A DNA stretch of 26,287 nt from a virus. Both the position numbers and the translations under genes were made by a program. Positions 16,395 through 24,274 of the stretch are shown piece after piece. Position 1 is the first letter of the stretch. Every line of letters starts with the position of its first letter. Where the stretch lies: the IMG/VR virus record IMGVR_UViG_3300028597_000064, positions 1-26,287 of that record, one strand, 5' to 3'. The notes beneath the pieces were generated by a model. That model was given only the letters and a program-made list of their open reading frames with translations, was not told where the DNA came from and ran no database searches.

Positions 16395-16922
16395 TCAGAA
16401 GGTGACGACTGCTTCGCAGTAGTCGGTGGACACGTTGGTGACGGTCAGCCACGCGGCAGCAGCCGAAGCCGCCTCCGCCCAGCGGGTGCCGTTCCAACCG
16501 AGCGAGTCGCCAACAGCGACGCCGGTCAGGTCGACCATCTGCACCGCGCCCTTGGACCGGGTGCCCCGGTTGTAGGCAGGGGTGTTCTTGAACCAGACCT
16601 TGGTGCCAACACCGGCCCACATCACGGAGAGCTGGTCCTTCTTGGCGGTGCCGAGGTCGAGCGAGTCGTGACCGAGGAGCCCGGTCTCGAAGACGCCCAT
16701 GATGTGGTTCTCCTCCTGGACCAGGAGTCCGCGGAGGCCGGTGACGGGGGCGGGGTTGGCCGCACACGCCTTGAGGAAGCCGGGGTTGGCGGCGTCGATC
16801 TCCACGGCGGTGCCGATCAGGAGAGCGTTGCCGGTGGCCGGCGTCTTGAAGCGGCCCTCGCGGGTCGCCATGGACTCGTCGCTGCGGCGGAAGCCGAAGT
16901 TGAGGCCGTAGTCGGAAGCCAT
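16395..16922 (-). CDS. Head decoration-like protein
   Basis: This 175-residue protein lies between scaffold and major capsid genes. It is beta-rich and Gly/Ala-rich, with a GNALLIGTAVEIDAANPG strand pair and a GLRGLLVQEEN segment. The combination of position and small beta fold is typical of capsid-decorating or stabilising proteins. The AGGAGGG ribosome site lies within the end of the scaffold gene, 4 bases before this start. No specific family was identified. Confidence 0.7.
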   Translation of the reverse strand: MASDYGLNFGFRRSDESMATREGRFKTPATGNALLIGTAVEIDAANPGFLKACAANPAPVTGLRGLLVQEENHIMGVFETGLLGHDSLDLGTAKKDQLSVMWAGVGTKVWFKNTPAYNRGTRSKGAVQMVDLTGVAVGDSLGWNGTRWAEAASAAAAWLTVTNVSTDYCEAVVTF

Positions 16923-16926
16923 GTGA

Positions 16927-17445
16927 TCAGCCCTCCTGGCTCACGTAGCGCCGCAGGAGGAACCCCTTGGCGACCGACTCGGTGCCGTTGCCGGCAACCT
17001 GCTGTCCGGCCATCGCGGTCTCGCGCGGAACGACGGTGGTGGTCTTGGTCGTGGTGCTGGTCGACGCGAGGTCGGCGAGGTAGCCCTCGAAGTCCTCGTC
17101 GGCCATGGCGACGATGCGGGCGACCCGCTTCTCGTCCTCGAAGAAGTCCTCCGCGAGGTGGCTCGCGGTCTCCTTCGCCTTGGCGATGCGCTCGTCCTTG
17201 CGGGCGGCAGCCTCACGCTCGGTCTCGATCTGGGCCTTGAACTCCTCCAGGGCCTTCTCGGCGTCCGCGGCCTTCTGCTCTGCAGCCTGCTTGGCGCTCT
17301 CGGCAACGTCGAGCTTGGTCTCCAGCTCGCCCTTGTCCGAGACGAGCTGGTCGCGCTCGGCGGTCAGATCAGCCGTCTCCTTGGCCACGCGGTCGCTGAG
17401 GATCGCGATGTGCTCGTTCTCGGAGTACGTCTTCTCGTCTGCCAT
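16927..17445 (-). CDS. Scaffolding protein
   Basis: This 172-residue protein has a long Ala/Glu/Lys/Asp-rich coiled coil (about residues 10-98, for example AESAKQAAEQKAADAEKAL), an acidic patch, a Thr-rich linker (STSTTTKTTT) and a short basic C-terminus (LLRRYVSQ) that could bind capsid protein. This is the usual design of internal scaffolds that guide procapsid assembly and are then removed. It directly precedes decoration and capsid genes. The ATG at 17445 has a strong GAGGAGG site. Confidence 0.85.
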   Translation of the reverse strand: MADEKTYSENEHIAILSDRVAKETADLTAERDQLVSDKGELETKLDVAESAKQAAEQKAADAEKALEEFKAQIETEREAAARKDERIAKAKETASHLAEDFFEDEKRVARIVAMADEDFEGYLADLASTSTTTKTTTVVPRETAMAGQQVAGNGTESVAKGFLLRRYVSQEG

Positions 17446-17470
17446 GCCTCCTCCTCACCTACTCGTTGTG

Positions 17471-17492
17471 GGTCGAGGCATGTCGCTCGACC
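17471..17492 (-). promoter_or_regulatory. Inverted repeat in the leader of the scaffold gene
   Basis: A perfect 7-bp inverted repeat (ggtcgag at 17471-17477, ctcgacc at 17486-17492) with an 8-base loop lies 26 bases upstream of the scaffold start. It could be an operator or an mRNA leader hairpin. No convincing -35/-10 pair was seen nearby, so a promoter is not claimed. Confidence 0.3.
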
Positions 17493-17546
17493 AGCTTTCG
17501 GTGAGGGACTTCGGCACGTATGACGAAGGTGTGGAGAACGCGCGTT

Positions 17547-17581
17547 GAGGGACGGTCAGGCCAGCGGCTTGACCGTCCCTC
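17547..17581 (-). terminator. Hairpin overlapping the end of the fibre cassette
   Basis: A perfect 12-bp inverted repeat (gagggacggtca at 17547-17558, its complement at 17570-17581) with an 11-base loop overlaps the stop codon and last codons of the 69-residue gene. No U-tract follows on the minus strand. It separates the fibre cassette from the scaffold-capsid genes. Confidence 0.75.
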
Positions 17582-17765
17582 CATCCCAGTAGCCAGCGAG
17601 CTCGACGGGTCGGGTGGTGGTGCCGTTCCACCAGCCCAGCAGCTCAGCAGGGCGCAGGGCCGTGCCGTCGTAGAAGACGTGCGCGACCGATTCCTGGGTG
17701 ACGACCGTCAGCAGCCACGACCGACCGGCGTTGGCTGGCTGGGCGGGGGTCCACGGGGAGGCCAT
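17556..17765 (-). CDS. Small Trp/Gly-rich appendage protein
   Basis: This 69-residue protein has two imperfect repeats in its C-terminal half, LLGWWNGTTTRPVE and LAGYWDGGTVKPLA, preceded by a similar FYDGTALRPAE. Short beta repeats like these are common at the ends of phage tail fibre clusters. It starts with an ATG at 17765, 5 bases after the preceding stop, and its last codons form one arm of a hairpin. An accessory fibre role is inferred from its position. No family is named. Confidence 0.68.
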   Translation of the reverse strand: MASPWTPAQPANAGRSWLLTVVTQESVAHVFYDGTALRPAELLGWWNGTTTRPVELAGYWDGGTVKPLA

Positions 17766-17770
17766 CTACG

Positions 17771-18694
17771 TCACGTCACCGGGACGGCCACCAGCGGTGA
17801 GCGCATCGAGTTGTTCTGGTTGTTGACGAAGCCCATCGCACCGTAAGACATCTCGTTCTGCGTGCCCTTCGACACCGGGATGACCTTGTACTTCACGCCG
17901 TTGACGGTGTGGGTAGAGCCGGATGCCAGCGTGGTGTTGTCGGGCACGTCAGTCCAGTTCCAGCCTGCGAAGTGGAAGGCGGCGAGGCGACCGCGGGGAC
18001 CGTCAGCGTCCTCGAATACGACGTAAGGCGACAGCAGCACCTCGCCGTTCTTGGCGATGCGCTGGATGGCCCACGTACCGGACGACAGCGGGGACTGGGG
18101 CATGTCCAGCACGGCCAGCCGCGCCAAGGTCCAGGACTCGGTGTTGCCCCGGTTGCGGGAGATGTTGACGTTCAGCGAACCGGAGTACCAGCCGGGGATG
18201 CTGTCAGAGCTGGCGCCGCCACCGAAGGCCACGCATGGCTGGGTGTCATCGGCTCCGGTGTAGTAGGGGGCGACATCACTGAGGAAGATGTACCCCCGCA
18301 GAGAGCCACCCGAGACGTGATCGGCGCCCGCCTCTCCTGCTCGTGGACCTTCGACGCTAATGAAGAGGTGCTCCTTGCCGGCCGAGACGATGCACCGGTA
18401 GGCGTTGGTAGTGAAGGTGCCATTGCTGCGAGTGCGTAGGACTCGGACGTTCTTATCTACGCCCGTGGTGCCGTCGTGCTGGCGGTACGCCGCAAACTGC
18501 AGCCGGGAGGCGTTCGGGGCAGCGTCATTGAGGTCGACGATCATGTCGGCACCCCTGGTGGTCGTGGCCTTGAGCAGATTCGGCTGCCCGGCCGCGTTGG
18601 GCCGCGACCAGTCGGTCGAGGCGAGGATCGCGGTCCTGATGTCGGCAAGGAGGTTGGCTCCCGTCGTCTGGAACTCGCTGTAAGTCGTACCCAT
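17771..18694 (-). CDS. Tail fibre cassette protein, beta-rich
   Basis: This 307-residue protein is the third large member of the fibre cassette. The N-terminus (TGANLLADIRTAILASTDW) is helical, and the remainder is beta-rich with many Gly, Ser and aromatic residues, including GKEHLFISVEGPRAGE and a Trp-rich FHFAGWNWTD stretch. Its ATG at 18694 overlaps the upstream stop as ATGA. The frame stays open upstream, but the overlap fixes the likely start. The pattern suits a phage particle-surface or receptor-contact protein. I see no enzymatic motif. Confidence 0.8.
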   Translation of the reverse strand: MGTTYSEFQTTGANLLADIRTAILASTDWSRPNAAGQPNLLKATTTRGADMIVDLNDAAPNASRLQFAAYRQHDGTTGVDKNVRVLRTRSNGTFTTNAYRCIVSAGKEHLFISVEGPRAGEAGADHVSGGSLRGYIFLSDVAPYYTGADDTQPCVAFGGGASSDSIPGWYSGSLNVNISRNRGNTESWTLARLAVLDMPQSPLSSGTWAIQRIAKNGEVLLSPYVVFEDADGPRGRLAAFHFAGWNWTDVPDNTTLASGSTHTVNGVKYKVIPVSKGTQNEMSYGAMGFVNNQNNSMRSPLVAVPVT

Positions 18695-20835
18695 CAGGCC
18701 ACACTCCCTGCGTCTAGTGCCTTGGTGCCGCGCCCCTTGTAGACAGCGGCCGTGTTCTGTGGAGCGGCTGGAGTGCCGCGCGTCTCGGGTTGCACTGCGG
18801 TGCGGTCGAACTCCGTGGGGGTCGGCACGGACACGACGAGCGAACCCCATCGGCCGTTCGCGTCGTTGCGGAAGCCGACCTTGGTGGCGGTGCTGGAGGG
18901 CGATGAGTCCCGGATGGAGCACACGATCCGGCCGTTGGCGAGCATGGCGATGTACTCGCCTCGTGCCACCACTTGAAGCCGGTCCCCTGGGAGCATGGTT
19001 CGCGAGATCGTGTCCCACAGGGCGTAGGTGCCACCCGTGCACCGGTAGAACGCGAAGCGATCTGGACTGGCGAGGAACTGGAAGAGGAAGAAGTTGCTGG
19101 CGTCGGTGTAGCGGAACACGATGCCGATGTCGTTGGCGAAGACGTCGCCAGTGGCCTCGATCGCATGGTCGGCTGAGCCCACGTCGGCGACGATGAGTCC
19201 CTGCCCGGACCCGCCAGGGGCGTAGAGACCGCCATTGAGGATGCCCCACGTCCGGCTGCCGGAAACCGTGTAGTTGTTGCCGAGGACGGGCGAGCCGACG
19301 ACGGTGGTGGAGTTCACCCGCTCGAAGTCGTCGTAGTGCAGGATCGAGCCGGCCCCGGAGGTGGGGGTGACGGGCACTGCCGTCGACCACTGAGTGACGG
19401 TGCTGTCTTCGGCCTTCACTGCCCGAACCTGCATGTTGTACGTGGTGCCGTTGGTCAGTCCGGTGATCAGCGTGGGCCTCGTTGCTCCACCGGAAAGAGC
19501 GACGGGCGTGCCGCCGTCGATGCGGTACTCGTAGGAGCTGGCGAACGAGACGGCGCTGCTTGACAGGAGTGTGGCGCCATTGGCAGGTCGGGCAGTCGCG
19601 AGCGGGGTGACGTTGGTGATGTCAGGGAGCGCGTAGGTGACCGGCCGCTCCAGGGTGTGAACGCCCGCCAAGCCGCCCGTGAGCGCTCCTGCGGCAATGC
19701 TGGCGTCAACAAACGCCGGGTCGGCTGCCGACCCCGACAGCAATGTGGTGCCGGCACGCTGGATCTGCACCGTCATGGTGCCGCCGCTGGGGGTGTAGAC
19801 CAGCGAGATGTCGACGCCATTGGTCAGGTTCCATCCACCTGGGACCGAGCCAAGAGCGAGACTGGCGACCTGTACGCCCCCGATGTAGAGCCGTAGCTGG
19901 CCGTTGTAGTTGTCGCTGACGAGTCCGCAGAAGCTGGGCTGATTGTTGTAGAGCGCTCCAGTGGTGGTCTTCGACAGCGACGAGGACACGATGCCGAAGC
20001 ACAGCGCGTCTGCGTAGCCGGACTGCTTCAACCGGCCAGTGATGATGCCCTTCTTGCCGGGCAGGTCGACGCCGATGCTGATGACGTTGGCAGACTGGGA
20101 GCCAACGTTGTTGATGAGGGTGATCGCGTCGGCGCTCACCGAGGTCGAGCCGGCCGCGTTGACCTTCCAGTCCGTGCCGGTGAAGGCCCCCAGCGCACCG
20201 GAGGCCGGATGGGGTGCGACAGCACCGCTGGTGTTGGTGCCGACCACGAACTGGACCATCCGCATGACGTTGCCGCTGGATGATTGGCTGACGGAGACCC
20301 GGTGGACCTCGGATACGGCGGGGACTCGGTACGCCTGCCCGGAGTACGGCCCGGACTGCAGACTGGTCCAACCAGGGTAGGGCACCGGGTCGAGGGGCCA
20401 CGTGGTCATCGTGAAGTAAGGCGCGGCGAGGGCGAACACTGCCTGCCCCGCCCCGGCGACCTGCTCCGGGCCGACACAGGTGGGGCCGGGGGACGACGTC
20501 AACGCGGCGAGTGCAACGTTGGTGGAGGCCAGTCCGCGCACCGTCCAACCGCCACCAATGCCACCCACGGTGCCAGAGAAAGTCATGACTGCGGCCCCCG
20601 CGCTGGTGGCGCCAGTGCCCTTCCAGACGAAGATGCCGGCAGCGGTGTCCGCGTGCGCTTCGGTCCACGTGGCCCCCAGCCCCGAGACTCCGGTGGGCAC
20701 GCCGGCACCAGTGTCACGACTCCATGCGACATAGACGGTGTCGCCTGCGGCGGGCGCCTTGGTGAAGTTGTACTGGGGCTGGGTGAAACTGCTGCCCCAG
20801 TTGACGCCGACCTGCTCCTCAACGGTGACGGCCAT
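18694..20835 (-). CDS. Minor tail/fibre protein with fibronectin III and jelly-roll domains
   Basis: This 713-residue protein has an N-terminal beta domain (about 1-205), a second LamG-like domain (about 206-400), a fibronectin type III domain (about 407-497, with TLITGLTNGTTYNMQVRAV, the usual FnIII core) and a C-terminal jelly-roll-like domain (about 500-680). The C-terminal domain resembles one in the large left-edge tail protein. Fibronectin III and LamG domains in phage tails commonly bind cell-surface carbohydrate. The ATG at 20835 overlaps the upstream stop as ATGA. Its location between protease and scaffold genes rather than after the tape measure is unusual. Confidence 0.83.
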   Translation of the reverse strand: MAVTVEEQVGVNWGSSFTQPQYNFTKAPAAGDTVYVAWSRDTGAGVPTGVSGLGATWTEAHADTAAGIFVWKGTGATSAGAAVMTFSGTVGGIGGGWTVRGLASTNVALAALTSSPGPTCVGPEQVAGAGQAVFALAAPYFTMTTWPLDPVPYPGWTSLQSGPYSGQAYRVPAVSEVHRVSVSQSSSGNVMRMVQFVVGTNTSGAVAPHPASGALGAFTGTDWKVNAAGSTSVSADAITLINNVGSQSANVISIGVDLPGKKGIITGRLKQSGYADALCFGIVSSSLSKTTTGALYNNQPSFCGLVSDNYNGQLRLYIGGVQVASLALGSVPGGWNLTNGVDISLVYTPSGGTMTVQIQRAGTTLLSGSAADPAFVDASIAAGALTGGLAGVHTLERPVTYALPDITNVTPLATARPANGATLLSSSAVSFASSYEYRIDGGTPVALSGGATRPTLITGLTNGTTYNMQVRAVKAEDSTVTQWSTAVPVTPTSGAGSILHYDDFERVNSTTVVGSPVLGNNYTVSGSRTWGILNGGLYAPGGSGQGLIVADVGSADHAIEATGDVFANDIGIVFRYTDASNFFLFQFLASPDRFAFYRCTGGTYALWDTISRTMLPGDRLQVVARGEYIAMLANGRIVCSIRDSSPSSTATKVGFRNDANGRWGSLVVSVPTPTEFDRTAVQPETRGTPAAPQNTAAVYKGRGTKALDAGSVA

Positions 20836-22334
20836 CAGCCCGAGACCTTCCTGTAGACGAGGGTGCCAACGGGCGTTCCGAGAGGTACGGACGCACCGGG
20901 CTCAAGAAGGAGCACGCCGGGGTCGATCGCCTGGACCCACTGGGCGCCTGCAGCACCCGGCGTGGTGGTGTTGTTGTTCACCAGCGACCGCCACAGCTTG
21001 CCGTTGCGAGTGACCACCTGATCGACCATGTACGGGTCGGCCGAGGCGTACACCTCGACGCCCGTCAGCGCGACCACTTGGGCTCCGGCGCCGCTGTCGA
21101 AGCCGGTGCCGCCGTACAGGCCCCAGTCGAGCACGTCGTCGGAGTCGGCCGTCACCTCGGTCTGGGTCCAGTTCATGAACTGCGCCCAGTTGCTGCTGAC
21201 GACCACGGAGCCGTTCTTGTTGGCGAACAGGGCGCGGTAGTTGCCGTTGTAGTGCTGGGGGCCGTACGCCGTCCAGAACTTGACGCGCGTGATGCCGGGG
21301 ATGTCGAGAGACGCGAGGCTGAGGGTCAGCTTCGAGAACGCAGTGGTCCGCAGGTTGTTGGTCTGCATGAGCGCGGCCTGCGGGTACTGCGCCGGGGCGC
21401 CGGACACGCCGGCTACCGAGGCTGCCCCAAACGTCGGAGCCACGCCGTCGCCGCCAATGGTCGGAACGAAGACGGAGGGGATACCGCCGTCCATATCGTA
21501 GACCGCGGCCAATGCGTCTGGAGCCCACTCGCCCCGATAGACCTGCCCGCTTCCCTCGGGCGGATCGACCGGCTCCCACTGCGAGCCGTCGAAGCCGAGG
21601 AGCTGACCCGAGGCAGCCCCTCCTGTGGCGACATCCCCGAGGCCGTCGAGGGTGACGGCGCCGGCCTCGGGGATCTCGCCCCGGACGATGTTGAACTCGT
21701 CGCTGACGCGCTCGGCGAACGCCTCCAGCTTTGCCGCGAGGGTGGGGCTGGCGGTGAGGGACACTCCTTCGAGGGTGGGGGTGTCCTTGAGTCGGATAAG
21801 GGCACGCCAGTACGAGCCTCCGAAGAACAGGCGGGCGCGGGCGAATGTGGGGCGAGGGGCGATGGCCGTGGCGAGGGTGACGCCGTCGCGGATCAACGAC
21901 CATTGCGCGTTGGTCGCGTCGATCCATGACCATGCCAGCTTGTAGGTGCGGAACTGGTTGTCGCTCGTCCCGAGGGCCGCGTTGACGAGCGTCCCGTCTG
22001 CTCCGTTGCCCTTGCCCAGCACCTTGCCCTGGTAGTGCTGGAGCTGGACGCCGCTGAACGATGCGGGCACGCCATCGCTGGCGGTCGGGTTCGCCTCGTC
22101 GGCGTTCATCAGGCCGATGCTGGTGCCGCCGTCAGTGGTGCCGCCTTGGCCGTACTGCAGCATCGGGAACTCCACCGACCCCGACGACGCGGTCACGTCG
22201 AAGCCGTCGAGGGACACCGCCCACCCTGAGCCGGCCGCGTTGTTGACGTTGGCGAGCGTCACCACCGGATCGGCGACGGTCACGGACGGGTGACGGAGGT
22301 AGCCGCCCCCAGCGATAGGCCCGAAGTCGATCAT
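20835..22334 (-). CDS. Minor tail/fibre protein with carbohydrate-binding-like C-terminus
   Basis: This 499-residue protein is beta-rich. Near the middle, an LDGLGDVATGG ... GQLLGFDGSQWEPV segment is a signature I recognise from phage fibre linkers. The C-terminal part (about residues 432-471) has MVDQVVTRNGKLWRSLVNNN followed by Pro, Gly and Trp, reminiscent of small CBM5/12-type carbohydrate-binding modules. The ATG at 22334 overlaps the collagen-like gene's stop as ATGA, and its own stop overlaps the next ATG. It is likely the second component of a fibre that begins with the collagen-like shaft. Receptor identity is unknown. Confidence 0.82.
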   Translation of the reverse strand: MIDFGPIAGGGYLRHPSVTVADPVVTLANVNNAAGSGWAVSLDGFDVTASSGSVEFPMLQYGQGGTTDGGTSIGLMNADEANPTASDGVPASFSGVQLQHYQGKVLGKGNGADGTLVNAALGTSDNQFRTYKLAWSWIDATNAQWSLIRDGVTLATAIAPRPTFARARLFFGGSYWRALIRLKDTPTLEGVSLTASPTLAAKLEAFAERVSDEFNIVRGEIPEAGAVTLDGLGDVATGGAASGQLLGFDGSQWEPVDPPEGSGQVYRGEWAPDALAAVYDMDGGIPSVFVPTIGGDGVAPTFGAASVAGVSGAPAQYPQAALMQTNNLRTTAFSKLTLSLASLDIPGITRVKFWTAYGPQHYNGNYRALFANKNGSVVVSSNWAQFMNWTQTEVTADSDDVLDWGLYGGTGFDSGAGAQVVALTGVEVYASADPYMVDQVVTRNGKLWRSLVNNNTTTPGAAGAQWVQAIDPGVLLLEPGASVPLGTPVGTLVYRKVSG

Positions 22335-22978
22335 GCGTTCAGTCCGTTCTCGAAGGTGGCGACGAGGTCCACGTTGGACACGTCGCCGATCTCCTCGCTC
22401 ATGCCGCCACCTGTAGGCGCGGCGATCCATGCCGTGGCGTAGTCCGCTGCACTGGCCTTCGACAGGATCTGGCCAGTCGCGCCGCCCGTAGGAACGCCGG
22501 GGCCGGCCGGTCCGGCGTCGCCCTTGGCGCCCGTCGCTCCGGTGTCACCCTTGTCGCCCTTGAGGCCCTGCGGACCCGTCTCGCCTGGCAGGCCCTGGGC
22601 TCCGGTGTCGCCCTTGTCGCCAGGGATGCCCTGCTCCCCCTGTGGCCCCTGGTCGCCCTTGTCGCCCTTGGGGCCGGGCTCTCCTTGGATGCCCTGAAGA
22701 CCTTGGATGCCCTGGAGGCCCTGGAGCCCGGTTGCACCGTCGTCTCCGCGATCGCCCTTCTCGCCCTTCACGCCGGGGATGCCCTGCGGCCCCTGGTCGC
22801 CCTGGGGTCCGCGCTCGCCGGTGTCCCCCTTGTCGCCCTTGTCGCCCTTGGCTCCGGGCAGGCCGGGGACGCCGGGGTAGCCGGCCGGGGTGGTGATGAG
22901 CAGCTCGGACTTCTGCTCCTCGGTGACGACGGTGCGCTCGACGTCACCCTTGAACGTGAGGACGTACTTCTCGGCCAT
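22331..22978 (-). CDS. Collagen-like tail fibre protein
   Basis: This 215-residue protein contains about 42 consecutive Gly-X-Y triplets (about residues 33-158), rich in GDK, GDT, GPQ and GIQ, which would form a trimeric triple-helical shaft without hydroxyproline. A 32-residue N-terminal segment probably attaches to the particle. The C-terminus has GQILSKASAADYATAW, a signature common in phage fibre proteins after collagen repeats. The ATG at 22978 overlaps the preceding stop as ATGA. The repeats make the DNA repetitive, so assembly errors or length variation between relatives are possible. Confidence 0.9.
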   Translation of the reverse strand: MAEKYVLTFKGDVERTVVTEEQKSELLITTPAGYPGVPGLPGAKGDKGDKGDTGERGPQGDQGPQGIPGVKGEKGDRGDDGATGLQGLQGIQGLQGIQGEPGPKGDKGDQGPQGEQGIPGDKGDTGAQGLPGETGPQGLKGDKGDTGATGAKGDAGPAGPGVPTGGATGQILSKASAADYATAWIAAPTGGGMSEEIGDVSNVDLVATFENGLNA

Positions 22979-23376
22979 CAGTCCTCCGCGCGGGTGACGT
23001 TGAGGATGTTCGTGACCGAGCCCCGCAGGAGCTGGTAGGTGCGCACTGGGGACTCGTGGTCGTCGTAGAGCTCGAAGTCGTAGACGGCCTTGGCGACGTC
23101 GATCTTCATCGTGTCCTCGCCGGACCACAGGAAGCGGATGCGTCCGGTCTCCGGGTCGTCAGGCTCGGTGCCCTGGCCGAGGATGATGAGGCCGTTCTCG
23201 GTGGTGGCTTCCAGCAGGACCGGGCTCTTGAGGCTCTTCCGCACCTGCAGGGCCGCGGTCATGTGACCGACCGGGCGCGGGGTGACGACGTCGTCGACGT
23301 CGAGGGACCAGCGGAACTCGAAGTCGAACGTCGCGCCCTGGACGACGTCGAGTTGCTCCTCGTGGACGGTGGTCAT
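22978..23376 (-). CDS. Baseplate/fibre adaptor-like small beta protein
   Basis: This 132-residue protein begins MTTVHEEQLDVVQGATFDF. It continues with a strand pattern including HMTAALQVRKS, LLEATTENGLIILG, GRIRFLWSGEDT and AVYDFELYDD, then ends in a strand with YQLLRGSVTNI. This pattern resembles the N-terminal domain of upper baseplate (BppU-type) and related small tail proteins, which attach fibres to the virion. The ATG at 23376 overlaps the micro-protein's stop as ATGA. It directly precedes the collagen-like fibre gene, which supports an attachment role. The match is from memory of the pattern. Confidence 0.75.
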   Translation of the reverse strand: MTTVHEEQLDVVQGATFDFEFRWSLDVDDVVTPRPVGHMTAALQVRKSLKSPVLLEATTENGLIILGQGTEPDDPETGRIRFLWSGEDTMKIDVAKAVYDFELYDDHESPVRTYQLLRGSVTNILNVTRAED

Positions 23377-23474
23377 GCGGTCTCCTTGAGGTCGTGCAGG
23401 CACAGCGGGCAGACGTCGAAGCGCATCCGGCCCTCGTGGGCTCGGTGCGCGCAGCGACAGTCAGGGCAGGTCAT
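23373..23474 (-). CDS. 33-residue Cys-rich micro-protein (zinc-knuckle-like)
   Basis: A 102-base frame encodes a protein beginning MTCPDCRCAHRAH and containing VCPLCLHD. The CPDC and CPLC pairs, about 16 residues apart, form a plausible four-cysteine zinc site. The ATG at 23474 overlaps the protease stop as ATGA, and its own TGA overlaps the next ATG likewise, so it lies in an unbroken chain of coupled genes. That arrangement is the main argument that it is a real gene. No function can be assigned. Confidence 0.72.
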   Translation of the reverse strand: MTCPDCRCAHRAHEGRMRFDVCPLCLHDLKETA

Positions 23475-24271
23475 CGGTTGGCCCACTCCAGAACGGCCGT
23501 TGCGAGGTCAGTGGCCTGGGCCTGGGTGAGGTCGTCGAGCTGTGCCTGCTCGGCCGCAGCGGCTGCCTGTCGCACAACCTCGGCCTCGGCGTTGGCCCAG
23601 CCGGGGCGCACGGGCGGGACGATGACCGCGCCGCCGAGGAAGATCGGGTCGACGAAGCGCCGGATCGAGGCGCGCTCGCGCAGGTGGCTGCAGCACTTGC
23701 CGGCGTCGTAGTCGGTGTAGTCGAACTGCTCGCCGCACCCGGTGTCGCCGACGCAGGCGACCTGTCGGGAGACGCACTCCATGGAGAAGTACAGGCCCCG
23801 GTCGCCGGCTGCCTTCTCGATCGCGTCGACCTGCTTGGGGAACAGGAAGCGCCACACGGCGGCGGTGGTCTCGATGTGGTTGCCGATCGCCGGCTCGGTG
23901 CCGGCTGCCTCGCGCCCCGCGATGAGCGAGCCGTCCATGAGGGAGCCGATGATCTGGCGGTCGTCGTGGAGCCAGTTGAGCGGCCCGCCAGCGACGGTGT
24001 TCTGGCCGAGCTCCAGGTCAGCGGTGGTCCACATCGCGCCGTTGCTGTTGGGGGTGTCGGCCTCGACGAACCGGCCTCGGAGGTAGGTGAAGCCGGCGTT
24101 GGCCATGGCGATCTCGCGCACGGGGCCGGTGATGACGGTGCGCCCGGACTTCGCCTGGACGACGAACGCCTTCTCGGTGGTCACGGGGGCCGTCTCAACG
24201 GGCGTTGACGCGGGGGTGCCGGGACCGGTGCCGTACTTCGCTCGCAGGATGTCGCGGAGGTCGATGCTCAT
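23471..24271 (-). CDS. Prohead (capsid maturation) protease
   Basis: This 266-residue protein follows the portal gene. The segment LRGRFVEADTPNSNGAMW and a NWLHDDRQIIGS motif (His102), with YFSMEC (Ser163), fit phage prohead serine proteases in which these His and Ser residues are catalytic. Such proteases cleave scaffold and capsid proteins during head maturation. Between about residues 166 and 196 it has Cys166, Cys173, Cys179, Cys193, Cys194 and His196, which could bind zinc. The C-terminus is Ala/Gln-rich and helical and might serve a scaffold-like role. The ATG at 24271 starts 3 bases after the portal stop. Confidence 0.82.
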   Translation of the reverse strand: MSIDLRDILRAKYGTGPGTPASTPVETAPVTTEKAFVVQAKSGRTVITGPVREIAMANAGFTYLRGRFVEADTPNSNGAMWTTADLELGQNTVAGGPLNWLHDDRQIIGSLMDGSLIAGREAAGTEPAIGNHIETTAAVWRFLFPKQVDAIEKAAGDRGLYFSMECVSRQVACVGDTGCGEQFDYTDYDAGKCCSHLRERASIRRFVDPIFLGGAVIVPPVRPGWANAEAEVVRQAAAAAEQAQLDDLTQAQATDLATAVLEWANR

Positions 24272-24274
24272 CTC

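Noticed and set aside
17446-17555. Sigma-70-like promoter before the scaffold gene
   Set aside because: No pair of recognisable -35 and -10 boxes at proper spacing was found, so it is not listed as a feature.
22540-22870. Repetitive tract that might suggest a CRISPR or tandem DNA repeat array
   Set aside because: The repetition has a 9-base and triplet periodicity that follows Gly-X-Y codons of the collagen-like protein. There are no spacers or constant direct repeats.
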